A stretch of DNA of 64,000 bases from Anaerolineales bacterium (GCA_029210945.1 JARGGH010000002.1:82547-146546), one strand, 5' to 3'; shown: positions 18,881 through 27,831, counted from the first letter of the stretch. Notes: a model not told the origin generated them from the letters alone. Program-made: numbers and translations.

Positions 18881-19876
18881 ATGACTGAGAAACCAACCCG
18901 AAACCTGGCACTTGACCTTGTGCGAACAACCGAGGCGGCTGCTCTGGCAGCTGGGCGCTGGATGGGTCGGGGGAAGAAAGAGGAGGGTGATCAGGCTGCT
19001 GTGGATGCGATGCGCCTGGTCCTCAATTCCATCGATATCAACGGCGTCATCATCATCGGTGAGGGCGAAAAAGACGAGGCGCCAATGCTGTTCAATGGCG
19101 AGCACCTGGGGAGTGGAGATGGTCCCGAAATGGATATCGCTGTGGATCCCGTTGAGGGAACGCGACTGCTCGCCCAGGGCCGGCCAAACTCCGTCGCGAC
19201 GATCGCATTGGCCGAGCGTGGTTCGATGTTTGACCCTGGTCCGATTGTCTACATGAGCAAGATCGCCGTCGGCGAATACGGCCGCGGTAAGATTGACCTG
19301 GACGTGCCGATCGAAGAAAATATTCGCATGCTGGCGAGAGCAAAAGGCGGCGACGTTGATGACCTGACGGTCATCATCCTCGAGCGTGACCGGCACAGCG
19401 ATTTGATCCAGCGCGTCCGGGAGACAGGCGCACGGATTCGGCTGATCACCGACGGCGATGTGGCTGGTGCGATTATGACCGCCCGGCCGGAGACGGGTAT
19501 CGATATGCTCGTCGGTGTTGGTGGAACCCCTGAGGGGGTCCTGGCAGCCTGCGCGATGAAATGCATGGGCGGTGAGATCCAGGGGAGGCTCTATCCTAGA
19601 AACGAAGAGGAGGCTAAACATGCTCTGGATCAGGGTTACGAACTGGAGCGTGTGTTGACGATGGAGGATCTCGTCTCCGGGGACGACATTTTCTTCTCGA
19701 TAACGGGCATCACAGATGGCGAGCTGGTGGAAGGTGTGAAGTATTATCCCTCCGGGGCCCGGACCCATAGCCTGGTGATGCGATCAAAAACGCGCACCGT
19801 CCGTGAGATCATCGCCAATCACAATTGGGAAGCTTTGATGGAAGTGAGCGAAATTCAGTACGACCGTATCGGTTAA
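18881..19876 (+). CDS. glpX: Fructose-1,6-bisphosphatase, class II
   Basis: Encodes 331 residues, the normal GlpX length. It hydrolyses fructose 1,6-bisphosphate to fructose 6-phosphate in gluconeogenesis, with magnesium or manganese. Family segments are visible: EAAALAAGRWMGRGKKEEGDQAAVDAM (N terminus), IGEGEKDEAPML, the metal-binding DPVEGTRLLA, and MLVGVGGTPEGVLAACAMK. It begins 28 bases after cdsA. It is the counterpart of the two phosphofructokinases found 25 kb downstream. Confidence 0.96.
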   Translation: MTEKPTRNLALDLVRTTEAAALAAGRWMGRGKKEEGDQAAVDAMRLVLNSIDINGVIIIGEGEKDEAPMLFNGEHLGSGDGPEMDIAVDPVEGTRLLAQGRPNSVATIALAERGSMFDPGPIVYMSKIAVGEYGRGKIDLDVPIEENIRMLARAKGGDVDDLTVIILERDRHSDLIQRVRETGARIRLITDGDVAGAIMTARPETGIDMLVGVGGTPEGVLAACAMKCMGGEIQGRLYPRNEEEAKHALDQGYELERVLTMEDLVSGDDIFFSITGITDGELVEGVKYYPSGARTHSLVMRSKTRTVREIIANHNWEALMEVSEIQYDRIG

Positions 19877-19917
19877 AGATTCTCACCCATTCTCCGTTAT
19901 CAAAGGCTGGATGACTT

Positions 19918-20772
19918 GTGAAACATCTTCTGCAAGGCCGTGCTGGATTTTTACTTGGGCGGGTGTTGGTTCTCTGGAGCACACTCTCCACGCTGATCCT
20001 GGTCGCCGGCATGATTGCGGTTCCGCTGCTCGGAAAGAAAGCCTCGATTGCCGGGCAGACAGCATTTCTGGACCTGGCTGACGGCGCTGGAGAACTCGCG
20101 GTTGCCGTTGACGATGCAGGCATTGTGCTCGAGAGGACGGCGGATGCGCTCGAGGCCTCCGCTTCGGCACTTGAAGAAGCAAATTCGAATATCCAGGAAC
20201 TGCAGCCGCTGCTCGAATCTGTGCGGATCTTGTTGGGTGTCGAAGCACCGGACACGCTGATTGCCACACAGCAGGCGCTTGCTGCAGCTGAATCCGGCGC
20301 GCGAGCGATGGACCAGGTGCTGCGCGCATTAAGTTCGATCCGTTTTCTAACCGGTGTGCGTTATGAGCCTGACCAACCCCTGGATGTCGCGCTTCAGGAG
20401 GTCTCGGAAAGCCTTGACACGATGCCGGCGGCATTTATAAAGGTAAGTCAGGAGATCGAGGTCTTTGAGGAGAAGCTCGACGAGATGCAACCCGAGCTCG
20501 AGGGTTCGGTTCAGGCGATAACCGGCCTCTCCCGATCGCTGCGATCATTTTTTAGCTCAGTTCAGTCCGCTGCGGATGGGATCCGGGCGATAGAAGCATC
20601 CATCAGAAGCCAGGCCGTGAATTGGAAGCGGCAAGTTCAGGCCGCCGTGATCATAGTCGAAATTGCTCTTTTCCATTCACTGACGGCGGCCATCGCGACA
20701 TGGTATGTGGGCTCCCTGCTGACCGAACAAAAGCAAAGCCCCGAGCAGACCGGGAAAGATTTACTATCTTGA
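19918..20772 (+). CDS. Coiled-coil membrane protein, unknown function
   Basis: Encodes 284 residues from a GTG start. A hydrophobic helix near residues 13-38 is followed by a long Ala/Glu/Leu-rich stretch (about 45-240) with heptad-like spacing, including the segment LEEANSNIQELQPLLESVRILL, and a second hydrophobic helix near 245-268. The two-helix anchor around an extracytoplasmic or cytoplasmic coiled coil looks like a structural or sensor-like protein. No named family was recognised. It sits alone between glpX and the rho promoter. Confidence 0.72.
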   Translation: MKHLLQGRAGFLLGRVLVLWSTLSTLILVAGMIAVPLLGKKASIAGQTAFLDLADGAGELAVAVDDAGIVLERTADALEASASALEEANSNIQELQPLLESVRILLGVEAPDTLIATQQALAAAESGARAMDQVLRALSSIRFLTGVRYEPDQPLDVALQEVSESLDTMPAAFIKVSQEIEVFEEKLDEMQPELEGSVQAITGLSRSLRSFFSSVQSAADGIRAIEASIRSQAVNWKRQVQAAVIIVEIALFHSLTAAIATWYVGSLLTEQKQSPEQTGKDLLS

Positions 20773-20778
20773 AATTGT

Positions 20779-20807
20779 TTGCAGGTTAGGTATCAGCATG
20801 CTATAAT
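20779..20807 (+). promoter_or_regulatory. Promoter of rho, with a ~175-base leader
   Basis: TTGCAG (20779-20784) and TATAAT (20802-20807) are 17 bases apart, and TGC precedes the -10 box as an extended element. Transcription would start near 20814, leaving a long leader up to 20988. The rho gene is autoregulated through its leader in E. coli; no strong hairpin was recognised here. Confidence 0.85.
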
Positions 20808-20988
20808 CTAGGAGTTACTGGCACTGGCTTTGTAAAGCGCCTCCCCAACGAACTTTCCAGATTTGAACTTTGATCTCTTGTCCCTCGAGCAATTTACCGC
20901 GTCAGGATGACCGATTCTTGATCAGCAATTTGTGAAGCGGGAAGCTTTATAGACATTATCACTATTAACCCTCCTCTGGAGACAACAA

Positions 20989-22260
20989 ATGAATATTGGA
21001 CAGCTTGAGGCGATGACTCTTTCAGAGTTACGCGAACTATCAAAAGAATATGAAATTCCAGGTGCATCGCGCATGAAGAAGGAAGATCTTATCCTTAACA
21101 TCATGCAATCTGATGCTGAGCGGCGCGGGCTTGAGCTCCGGGGGGGTGTGCTCGAGATCATGAATGAGGGCATGGGCTTTCTGCGCGCGGACCACTACCT
21201 CCCCGGGCGGAACGATATCTACGTCTCCCAATCACAGATCCGGAGGTTTGGATTGCGAACCGGAGATATGGTTATCGGTCAGATCCGGCCACCAAAAGAT
21301 AATGAGAAGTATTTCGGACTGCTCAGGGTTGAGGCGATCAACGGCATGGATCCGGAGGAAGCCAAGGACCGCCCCCGGTTTGAGGAGCTCACACCGATCT
21401 TTCCGGAAGAACGCTTTGACCTGGAAACTGATCGCTACACGCTTGCGACTCGGATGATCAATTTGATTTCCCCGATCGGCAAAGGGCAGCGTGGGCTGAT
21501 CGTGTCCCCGCCAAAGGCCGGTAAGACAACCGTGCTGAAGCAGATCGCAAATGCCATCTCGACAAAATACCCCAACGTACACCTGATGGTCGCATTAATC
21601 GGCGAACGCCCGGAAGAGGTCACGGATATGGACCGTTCGGTGGATGCGGAAGTGATCGCATCGACGTTCGATGAGCCGGTGAATTCCCACGTGCGCGCAG
21701 CCGAGATGGCGCTGGAAAGAGCCAAGCGGCTCGTTGAATGCGGTCGCGACGTGGTCATCATGCTCGACTCGATCACACGCCTTTCAAGAGCGTATAACCT
21801 GATGGTGACCCCTTCCGGGCGCACCTTGTCGGGAGGCATCGATCCAGCCGCACTCTACCCGCCAAAACGCTTCTTCGGGGCAGCCCGCAATATCGAAGAG
21901 GGCGGCTCGCTGACGATCATCGCAACCTGCATTGTCGACACCGGCTCACGCATGGACGATGTGGTCTATGAGGAGTTCAAGGGGACCGGCAACATGGAGC
22001 TGCACCTTTCCAGGAAGCTCCAGGAGCGCCGCATCTTCCCGGCGTTCGACATCGATCGATCGTCCACCCGGCGCGAGGAGCTGCTCTTGGGTCCAGATAT
22101 CACCCAGCGGGTGTGGCTGCTCAGACGCATGTACTCCCACATGGTCGATCCACCCAACGGCGGTGGTATGGACGTGGCGAACGCCACCGAGGCTCTCATG
22201 CAGCGCTTCGCCCGAACAGAGACAAATATGGAGTTCCTCGAGACGCTCACTGAGGAATAA
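20989..22260 (+). CDS. rho: Transcription termination factor Rho
   Basis: Encodes 423 residues, the usual length. Rho is a hexameric RNA-DNA helicase that ends transcription. In order: an N-terminal Rho_N/SAP-like helix bundle (MTLSELRELSKEYEIPGASRMKKEDL), the cold-shock-like primary RNA-binding domain (RGGVLEIMNEGMGFLRADHY), the Walker A motif PPKAGKTT at residues 174-181, Walker B with DVVIMLDSITRLSRAYN, and the arginine-finger region LDSITRLARAY-like to ELHLSRKLQERRIFPAFDI. A GGAG site precedes the ATG. Confidence 0.98.
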   Translation: MNIGQLEAMTLSELRELSKEYEIPGASRMKKEDLILNIMQSDAERRGLELRGGVLEIMNEGMGFLRADHYLPGRNDIYVSQSQIRRFGLRTGDMVIGQIRPPKDNEKYFGLLRVEAINGMDPEEAKDRPRFEELTPIFPEERFDLETDRYTLATRMINLISPIGKGQRGLIVSPPKAGKTTVLKQIANAISTKYPNVHLMVALIGERPEEVTDMDRSVDAEVIASTFDEPVNSHVRAAEMALERAKRLVECGRDVVIMLDSITRLSRAYNLMVTPSGRTLSGGIDPAALYPPKRFFGAARNIEEGGSLTIIATCIVDTGSRMDDVVYEEFKGTGNMELHLSRKLQERRIFPAFDIDRSSTRREELLLGPDITQRVWLLRRMYSHMVDPPNGGGMDVANATEALMQRFARTETNMEFLETLTEE

Positions 22261-22325
22261 CAGCAGCCTGAGAACGCTTTCCGGGATATAGATAGTACGC
22301 CGTGAAGGCACAAAAGCGTGTCCTC

Positions 22326-22354
22326 TTGACGCCTAGAATCAGTGTGGATATGAT
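22326..22354 (+). promoter_or_regulatory. Promoter of the M23 peptidase gene
   Basis: TTGACG (22326-22331), 17 bases, TATGAT (22349-22354). The TTG start codon is 40 bases downstream of the -10 box, with AGGAG between. Confidence 0.8.
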
Positions 22355-22393
22355 CTACGCGTAAGGGCATGCTTTTTCTTTCCAGGAGCTAAA

Positions 22394-23563
22394 TTGTCCC
22401 CAGACCAATCGTTGATCGAAAAACTATTTAAACTGCCAGGGCGATTCAATCTCTGGGTCAGGATCGCATTGATCACGCTGCGTGAGCCATTGCTCCGTCT
22501 GGCCGGTCACGCCGCGCTGCTGCTGGTTATTGGTCTCGGCGTTTGGCTCGCGAGATTGGGCTGGGACACGCTGCCGGCGGACGCCGCCGAAGATCCGACC
22601 GCGGAAGCGGTGACCGAAACGATCTCGGAGGCGCCGCAAGGTGTACAACTTGCCTCGATCGAACTGCCGTCATTTGATATAGCAGATTCCTCTGAAGCAG
22701 GCGTACCTAGACGTTCGGAATTACACACCGTGTTCCCGGAACGTCCGCGCATGGAAGTGATTCGTTACCAGGTTCAGGAGGGGGATACCGTTTTCGGTAT
22801 CGCCGGAAAGTTCAACCTGAAACCTGAATCGATCCTCTGGGGGAACTACGATGTATTGCAGGACGATCCACACCGGTTGAAGCCGGGCCAGCAGCTGAAT
22901 ATCCCCCCCGTCGATGGAACGCTCTATACATGGCATGACGGGGATGGACTGCGAGGGGTCGCCAATTTCTTCGGTGTGCAGCCGGAGGATATTGTCCAGT
23001 GGCCAGGAAATAATCTTGATCCAGGTGTTGATCCCGCCGAAGTCGACCTGGAGGCTGGGACGCTGTTGATCGTCCCGGGAGGCTCGCGACAGCTGGTCAC
23101 ATGGAGCGCACCACGCATCACGCGTTCGAATCCCGCCGTGGCCAAGATCCTCGGGGCGGGCGCCTGCGGGACGATCGCGGACGGTGCTGTGGGAACGGGG
23201 ACATTCATCTGGCCGGCTCCCTCAACGAGTCTGTCCGGGTATGACTACAGCTCGATCCACCCGGCGATTGATATCGCCGGCGATACCGGCAATGCGATTT
23301 TTGCATCGGATTCAGGTGTTGTCGTCTATTCTGGCTGGAACGATTGGGGTTACGGCTATGTAGTCGTGCTCGATCACGGCAATGGCTGGCAGACGCTCTA
23401 CGCACACCTCAGCGCGATCAACGTGGGCTGTGGTCAATCGGTCGCCCAGGGCGCGGTTATTGCTGCGATGGGCAGCACCGGCAACAGCTCGGGTCCCCAT
23501 CTGCATTTCGAGATGATGCATGATGACTATGGCAAGGTGAACCCTAGGAATTTCTTGCCGTAG
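22394..23563 (+). CDS. LysM and M23 metallopeptidase membrane-anchored cell-wall hydrolase
   Basis: Encodes 389 residues starting with TTG (AGGAG six bases upstream). A hydrophobic anchor lies near residues 36-56. Two LysM-like peptidoglycan-binding repeats follow (IRYQVQEGDTVFGIAGKF, about 123-171; YTWHDGDGLRGVANFF, about 178-228). The C terminus is an M23 zinc endopeptidase with HPAID (His289, Asp293) and the GPHLHFEMM motif. It is likely to cut peptide cross-links of the cell wall or to act as a division or septum factor. It has its own promoter and terminator. Confidence 0.92.
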   Translation: MSPDQSLIEKLFKLPGRFNLWVRIALITLREPLLRLAGHAALLLVIGLGVWLARLGWDTLPADAAEDPTAEAVTETISEAPQGVQLASIELPSFDIADSSEAGVPRRSELHTVFPERPRMEVIRYQVQEGDTVFGIAGKFNLKPESILWGNYDVLQDDPHRLKPGQQLNIPPVDGTLYTWHDGDGLRGVANFFGVQPEDIVQWPGNNLDPGVDPAEVDLEAGTLLIVPGGSRQLVTWSAPRITRSNPAVAKILGAGACGTIADGAVGTGTFIWPAPSTSLSGYDYSSIHPAIDIAGDTGNAIFASDSGVVVYSGWNDWGYGYVVVLDHGNGWQTLYAHLSAINVGCGQSVAQGAVIAAMGSTGNSSGPHLHFEMMHDDYGKVNPRNFLP

Positions 23564-23636
23564 GCGGGGGTAAGAGACGAGGGATCAAGTAGTAGGCAGG
23601 GGCATCCGGGCAGCAAGGAATTGTCGTTAGGGAGCC

Positions 23637-23667
23637 GTAGGGGCGCACTGCAGTGCGCCCGTTTTTC
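23637..23667 (+). terminator. Terminator of the M23 gene, carrying a GTAG-palindrome repeat
   Basis: After GTAG (23637-23640) comes the palindrome GGGCGCACTGCAGTGCGCCC (23641-23660), which folds into an eight-bp stem with a TGCA loop, and then GTTTTTCG. It works as an intrinsic terminator by structure. The same GTAG-plus-stem layout recurs at 27925-27948 with compensating changes. Confidence 0.75.
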
Positions 23668-24029
23668 GTTAAAAGGGAATGGGGTGTAAGGATTTGTGAT
23701 TGGGAACACATTGTCACCTGGCTACGTTGGGAAAATACAGTTGTAGCCGCAGGCTTTAGCCCGCGCGGGGACTAATCGCTGATAAGGATCCTCTGTTGGA
23801 ACAAGGGGGTTATTCTTTCGGTCATACCCCGGCTTAAGCCCGTGGGTTCGTTATGATCTCGAATACGGAGAATGGTCGATTGGGATTATTTATCCGTTCG
23901 CTTTGGAACCCTTGCTCCCGGACTTCATCATGAGGCAGGACAGTTGTCGTGATCCAGGATCCAGCTTTCTTGGCTGGACAATCCCCCTTTGAGGTCCTGT
24001 TGTGATCAGGCGAAAGGCCTTATCGTCCG
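23668..24029 (+). repeat. Non-coding intergenic stretch with GGCTT(T/A)AGCCCG(C/T)G repeats
   Basis: No convincing reading frame was found. GGCTTTAGCCCGCG (23752-23765) and GGCTTAAGCCCGTG (23831-23844) are degenerate direct copies 79 bases apart, and each is nearly self-complementary. They look like short interspersed palindromes of the REP kind. Nothing else was recognised in the stretch. Confidence 0.5.
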
Positions 24030-25418
24030 TCAGGTTTTCCGTTCATAGAGGTAGATCGTACGATCTGAACCCCGAATGGAATCCTTTTGAAGCTGCTTGA
24101 AGTAGAGGTCGAACTCCCTCTCAAACGTTAGCTGATCGTAATCATCGAAAATATCTTCTCGAAACGCCAGCAGACGCATGACCTGGGGATCCGATTTAGG
24201 CACAAATTCAATCAGCAGATACTTCCCCAATTCTTGAAAGAATGCCGCCAGGGTATGCATGGGGACATTGTTGGAGATCGCCAGGTGGTGGATCAATGCC
24301 AGCGCCATCACGAACTCCGCTGGTCCCCGTTGGAGGAGTGCATCGCGCTCGGTGTTGTTCCACCCGATCGCCGGCGTGGGATTGGTCAGGTCGAGCAGCA
24401 GCGGCAATCGCCATTCGTCTTCCGTTTCTTTGCTCTGGCGGTAGTTGAGTTCAACCGCGCCTGGATCGATATCGAATGAAATCGTCGGGATCTCTCGATC
24501 ACTGGCGAGCCGGGAGAAGATACCGGTATTCGCGCCAAGATCCCATACCTCCGCAGGCTGGATTCGATCGAGCGCCGATTCTACAAGAGACACTTTGTGA
24601 CGCAGCGATTGGTCGGCGTAATTATGGGTGGCGGTGTAGTAGTCGGCCCACTCCGTGCCTTCCGGCTTCCATTCGAGCGCCTCCACGGTCCTGCCCAGGC
24701 TGTCGACCAATCCGCGCATCGCCGTCAGATTCATTTCCCCGCGAGCGACGCTGCGCTTCACTTCCTGATCCCTGAACCGCCGTTGGCTGGCGGCATGCAG
24801 GTGGATATGCGTCAATATGCCGAAGTTGAGACGGGTGCGGTACGGCAGCAGCCGGCTGGCCAGATCGATCGGGATCCCGTCGATGTACCCCGTCAGCAGC
24901 TTCTGCAGACGAACGTCGACCTGAGCCATCAAGGCAAGCGGGGCGAGAAAATGCTGGCAGAACTGCCGGTATGCGACCCATGGTTCCCCCTGTCGGTATG
25001 TTTCAAAAGACAGCGTATCAATCAGGATCGGCCGGCCGCGGTGAAACTGGATGTTGAACGCGCTGGCGTCCTTGAGCGACATGCCGTAGTCCAGGGCGAT
25101 CTTCTGGATCTCGAGCGTTAACAGCGCGGCGTCTTTTAGCTGTGAGAATGACCATTCATAGGGGTACGAGATGAATTCGATCGGCTCCGGCTTTAAGACC
25201 TTGTAGGCGTCAACCGCACCGACTTGCTCGGTTTCAACCTCTTCGTGGGGGATGATGTAGCCTTTCTCGCGCAGCGCTTGAAAGAGGCCGGAGTCGATCA
25301 GGAGATCGTATTCTTGCTTATAAGAGGTGTTGACCTGCCGGTGCAGCCGGCCGTCCGCGGTGAAAAGAAAGCCGCTGCGATCACGGAATGAGGCCGGGTG
25401 GGTGGTTTCACTCTTCAT
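24030..25418 (-). CDS. SAM-dependent methyltransferase with an N-terminal extra domain
   Basis: Encodes about 462 residues from the ATG at 25418; an ATG at 25445 is a weaker alternative. The C-terminal half (after about residue 270) is a Rossmann methyltransferase with AEVWDLGANTGIFSRLASD (SAM motif I) and TISFDIDPGAVELNY (motif II). The N-terminal half has RLHRQVNTSYKQEYDLLIDSGLFQ and KDASAFNIQFHRGRPILIDTLSFE, the latter kinase-like in flavour, as often found in this methyltransferase group. The substrate is unknown. It overlaps the upstream DPGSGS small protein by 11 bases, so the two are coupled. Confidence 0.8.
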   Translation of the reverse strand: MKSETTHPASFRDRSGFLFTADGRLHRQVNTSYKQEYDLLIDSGLFQALREKGYIIPHEEVETEQVGAVDAYKVLKPEPIEFISYPYEWSFSQLKDAALLTLEIQKIALDYGMSLKDASAFNIQFHRGRPILIDTLSFETYRQGEPWVAYRQFCQHFLAPLALMAQVDVRLQKLLTGYIDGIPIDLASRLLPYRTRLNFGILTHIHLHAASQRRFRDQEVKRSVARGEMNLTAMRGLVDSLGRTVEALEWKPEGTEWADYYTATHNYADQSLRHKVSLVESALDRIQPAEVWDLGANTGIFSRLASDREIPTISFDIDPGAVELNYRQSKETEDEWRLPLLLDLTNPTPAIGWNNTERDALLQRGPAEFVMALALIHHLAISNNVPMHTLAAFFQELGKYLLIEFVPKSDPQVMRLLAFREDIFDDYDQLTFEREFDLYFKQLQKDSIRGSDRTIYLYERKT

Positions 25419-25650
25419 TGCTCTGGGAACTGCCTTCACCCTCATCGGGGTTGCGGGTGAAAAACGCTTTGATCCGTGACCAGAAAGTCCGCACCATAAA
25501 GGCTGAACCGACGAGTCCGGCGATCAGCAGCTGCAGCAGGTAGCTGCCGGAGCCGGGGTCGAGATATAGATCGCGGCCGAGCAGCGGTGAATTCATCAGG
25601 CTGTCAATGAAAGCAAGCGCATCGGGTTGGATTGGGACGAATGCCGGCAT
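25408..25650 (-). CDS. Small membrane protein with a YLDPGSGSYLLQ motif
   Basis: Encodes 80 residues from the ATG at 25650, which has a perfect GGAGGTGG site; the longer frame is rejected. The conserved-looking YLDPGSGSYLLQLLIAG leads straight into a single membrane helix (about residues 40-60), then a basic cytoplasmic stretch and an acidic Ser/Glu tail. Tiny proteins with this DPGSGS-helix motif recur next to uncharacterised methyltransferase or phosphatase-like genes in several phyla, but no function is established. It is co-transcribed with the downstream methyltransferase. Confidence 0.75.
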   Translation of the reverse strand: MPAFVPIQPDALAFIDSLMNSPLLGRDLYLDPGSGSYLLQLLIAGLVGSAFMVRTFWSRIKAFFTRNPDEGEGSSQSNEE

Positions 25651-25931
25651 AGCCACCTCCGTTGGGACAAGCACGAGCAGCAAGTTGGCGGGTTTATTGT
25701 AGCGCATTTGGGTTGAGTCTGTGGAAAAAGACCATGGGATTTTGATTTCGCTGAACCGGTGGTTTGAGTTTCTGGTCTCAGACTTCTCGATGAGTGTCGA
25801 AAATCTTTGCGAAGGAGCAGCTACTTCTATGGTCCTTGTTTTCCCAAATCTGCGATTGGTGTGATTGGTGATAAGGGTCGACCCGCTTTGCATCACCCGG
25901 ATGCGGCGGCCGACGGTCGCGCCGTCGATTT
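25651..25931. other. Divergent intergenic region without genes
   Basis: This stretch separates the minus-strand DPGSGS/methyltransferase pair from the plus-strand CoA-transferase genes. A TACAAT box on the minus strand (25701-25696) could serve the DPGSGS gene, but its -35 is poor. A stop-free minus-strand extension of the small protein is present but has no support. Nothing else was recognised. Confidence 0.5.
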
Positions 25932-25960
25932 TTGGCGGGGAAGACGGAATGGTCTAAAAT
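25932..25960 (+). promoter_or_regulatory. Promoter of the CoA-transferase operon
   Basis: TTGGCG (25932-25937) and TAAAAT (25955-25960) with 17 bases between, 75 bases ahead of the start codon at 26035. Confidence 0.7.
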
Positions 25961-26034
25961 CTATCTAGCTTCGTCAAAGGTTTCCTTTCACACGACATAC
26001 ACTTTCGGACAGCAGCATTCGTGGAGGTTGATCT

Positions 26035-27012
26035 ATGAATATTCTTGATGCCGGACAGGGCGATCTGATCCAGCCGGCGGATCTGGACGCGTTCCGCAAA
26101 CATAACCGTGAGAAACCAAAAGCGATGATCGATAAGCGCATGACGGAGGCGGAAGCGGTCAACCGCTTTGTGTTTGACGGGGCGTATATCGGCACCGAGC
26201 TCTACGGCACCGTGCGCTGCCCGATGTCACTGGTCAATGAAGTCATCCGGCAGGGGAAGACAGATCTGCGCATGGCGGGTCAGGGCGTGTTAGAGACGGA
26301 CGTGCTGCTCGCCGCGCATCTGGTCAAGGAGCTCGATCTGACCTATATCGGGCTTGAGGTTTACGGCATATCGCACCCGTTCCGACGCGAGATGGAGAAC
26401 GGCCGGATCGAAAAATGCGTCGAGTGGAGCAACGCCGCGTTGGCATGGCGTTTCAAGGCCACTGCGATGGGGGTGCCATTCCTGCCGATGCGCTCGATGC
26501 TCGGCACGGACACCTTCAAATACAGCGCCGCCAAAGTCGTCACCGATCCGTATGGCGGCGGGCGGGTGGCGATCGTGCCAGCGTTGATTCTGGACGTGGG
26601 TTTGATCCACGTACACCGTGCCGATATGTACGGTAACGCTCAAATCGACGGCATCAGCGGTTTCTGCGCCGAGATGGCACGCGCTTCAAGGCGCCTGATC
26701 ATCAGCACGGAGAAGATCGTGCCCAGCGAGGAGATCCGGGCGAAACCGGACCGCACGATCATTCCATACTACCTGGTAGATGCGGTTGTCGAGGCGCCGT
26801 TTGGATCCCATCCGGGCGAGATGTACTACACATACGCGCGTGATGAAGACCAGATCAAGGAGTGGGTGGAAGCCTCGAAAACCGAGCAGGGGTCGCAGGC
26901 ATATCTTAACAAGTATGTCTACAGTCTGGAGGATCACGCTGCCTACCTGGATTTCATCGGGCAGGAGCGCCTGGAGAAATTGGAAGGCATGATTGCGGGG
27001 AGGGACCGATGA
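26035..27012 (+). CDS. CoA-transferase family I, subunit A (glutaconate CoA-transferase-like)
   Basis: Encodes 325 residues, close to the 320 of the Acidaminococcus glutaconate CoA-transferase A subunit. The family moves CoA between an acyl-CoA and a free acid. The open Rossmann-like layout with FDGAYIGTELYGTVRCPMSLVNEVIRQGK at the N terminus and DVGLIHVHRADMYGNAQIDG in the middle identify the group. The stop overlaps the subunit B start by ATGA. The substrate is not defined by sequence; glutaconate, or a ring-cleavage acid as for the IpdAB relatives, are both possible. Confidence 0.85.
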   Translation: MNILDAGQGDLIQPADLDAFRKHNREKPKAMIDKRMTEAEAVNRFVFDGAYIGTELYGTVRCPMSLVNEVIRQGKTDLRMAGQGVLETDVLLAAHLVKELDLTYIGLEVYGISHPFRREMENGRIEKCVEWSNAALAWRFKATAMGVPFLPMRSMLGTDTFKYSAAKVVTDPYGGGRVAIVPALILDVGLIHVHRADMYGNAQIDGISGFCAEMARASRRLIISTEKIVPSEEIRAKPDRTIIPYYLVDAVVEAPFGSHPGEMYYTYARDEDQIKEWVEASKTEQGSQAYLNKYVYSLEDHAAYLDFIGQERLEKLEGMIAGRDR

Positions 27013-27776
27013 GCGAGGGGCGCTACAACACCTCGGAACTGTTGATCTGCACGGCCTCACGTTTGATGCCCGACAAGACGACCGTATTCGTAGGCACTGG
27101 GATCCCCATGCTGGCCGGCTCGCTGGCGCAGAAGATGCACGCGCCGGACCTTGTGGCGATCTTTGAGTTCGGCGGAACCGGGGCGATCCTGGAGGAACTC
27201 CCGATCGCGGTGGGTGGACAGCGCACATTCCACCGTGCCGTTTCAGCCTCCGGATTGCTCGAGATCATCGAGACCGCCCAGCGGGGATTTGTCGATTACG
27301 GATTTTTGGGCGGGGCGCAGATCGACCCCTACGGCAACCTGAACAGCACCGTGATCGGTGATCATGCAAAGCCTAAGGCGCGCTTGCCGGGCAGCGGCGG
27401 CGGGAACGACGTCGGCTCGCATTGCTGGCGGACGATCGCCATCATGCGCCACGACACACGACGCTTTGTGGAACAGGTCGATTTCATCACCACGCCGGGC
27501 TATCTGACCGGGCCCGGCGCGCGTGAAGCAGCCGGCTTGCCGGTGGATACAGGCCCCTACCGGGTGGTGACCACGCTGGCGGTGCTGGGTTACGAAGAAG
27601 AGAGCAAACGCATGATGCTGCTCGAGACGCAGCCCGGCGTGAGCGTGGACGAGGTCGTGGAGAACACGGGCTTCGAGTTGGTGATCCCGGATGATGTTGG
27701 TGAAAACCCTCCTCCAAGCGATGAGGAATTGAGGATTTTGAGGGACGAGGTGGATCGGAACAGGTTGTATATTTAG
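27009..27776 (+). CDS. CoA-transferase family I, subunit B (glutaconate CoA-transferase-like)
   Basis: Encodes 255 residues, near the 266 of glutaconate CoA-transferase subunit B. The catalytic glutamate expected in this subunit is probably Glu53 in VAIFEFGGTG, matching Glu54 of the studied enzyme. The middle of the protein has GFLGGAQIDPYGNLNSTVIGDH and the glycine-rich LPGSGGGNDVGSH, both typical. It starts with ATGA overlap to subunit A, so the two make an alpha/beta complex. No further genes follow; repeat-bearing DNA begins at once. Confidence 0.87.
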   Translation: MSEGRYNTSELLICTASRLMPDKTTVFVGTGIPMLAGSLAQKMHAPDLVAIFEFGGTGAILEELPIAVGGQRTFHRAVSASGLLEIIETAQRGFVDYGFLGGAQIDPYGNLNSTVIGDHAKPKARLPGSGGGNDVGSHCWRTIAIMRHDTRRFVEQVDFITTPGYLTGPGAREAAGLPVDTGPYRVVTTLAVLGYEEESKRMMLLETQPGVSVDEVVENTGFELVIPDDVGENPPPSDEELRILRDEVDRNRLYI

Positions 27777-27799
27777 GGATCAGGGATTAGGAAAATGGG

Positions 27800-27831
27800 G
27801 CACTCGGGCACCCTGGCACTCGGTCACTCTG
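27800..27831 (+). repeat. Eight-base imperfect tandem repeat
   Basis: Four units in a row: GCACTCGG, GCACCCTG, GCACTCGG, TCACTCTG, just after the subunit B gene. The stretch is non-coding. Confidence 0.6.

Noticed and set aside
18857..19768. Open frame of 303 codons antisense to glpX
   Set aside because: It lies fully within glpX on the other strand and has no recognisable domain.
25651..25896. Longer frame for the DPGSGS small protein
   Set aside because: The upstream part is Ser/Arg/Asn-rich with no motif, and the inner ATG has a perfect ribosome site.
26035..27776. Assigning the CoA-transferase firmly to glutaconate in histidine or glutamate fermentation
   Set aside because: The family fits, but no 2-hydroxyglutarate dehydratase or glutaconyl-CoA decarboxylase is near, and related enzymes act on other acids.
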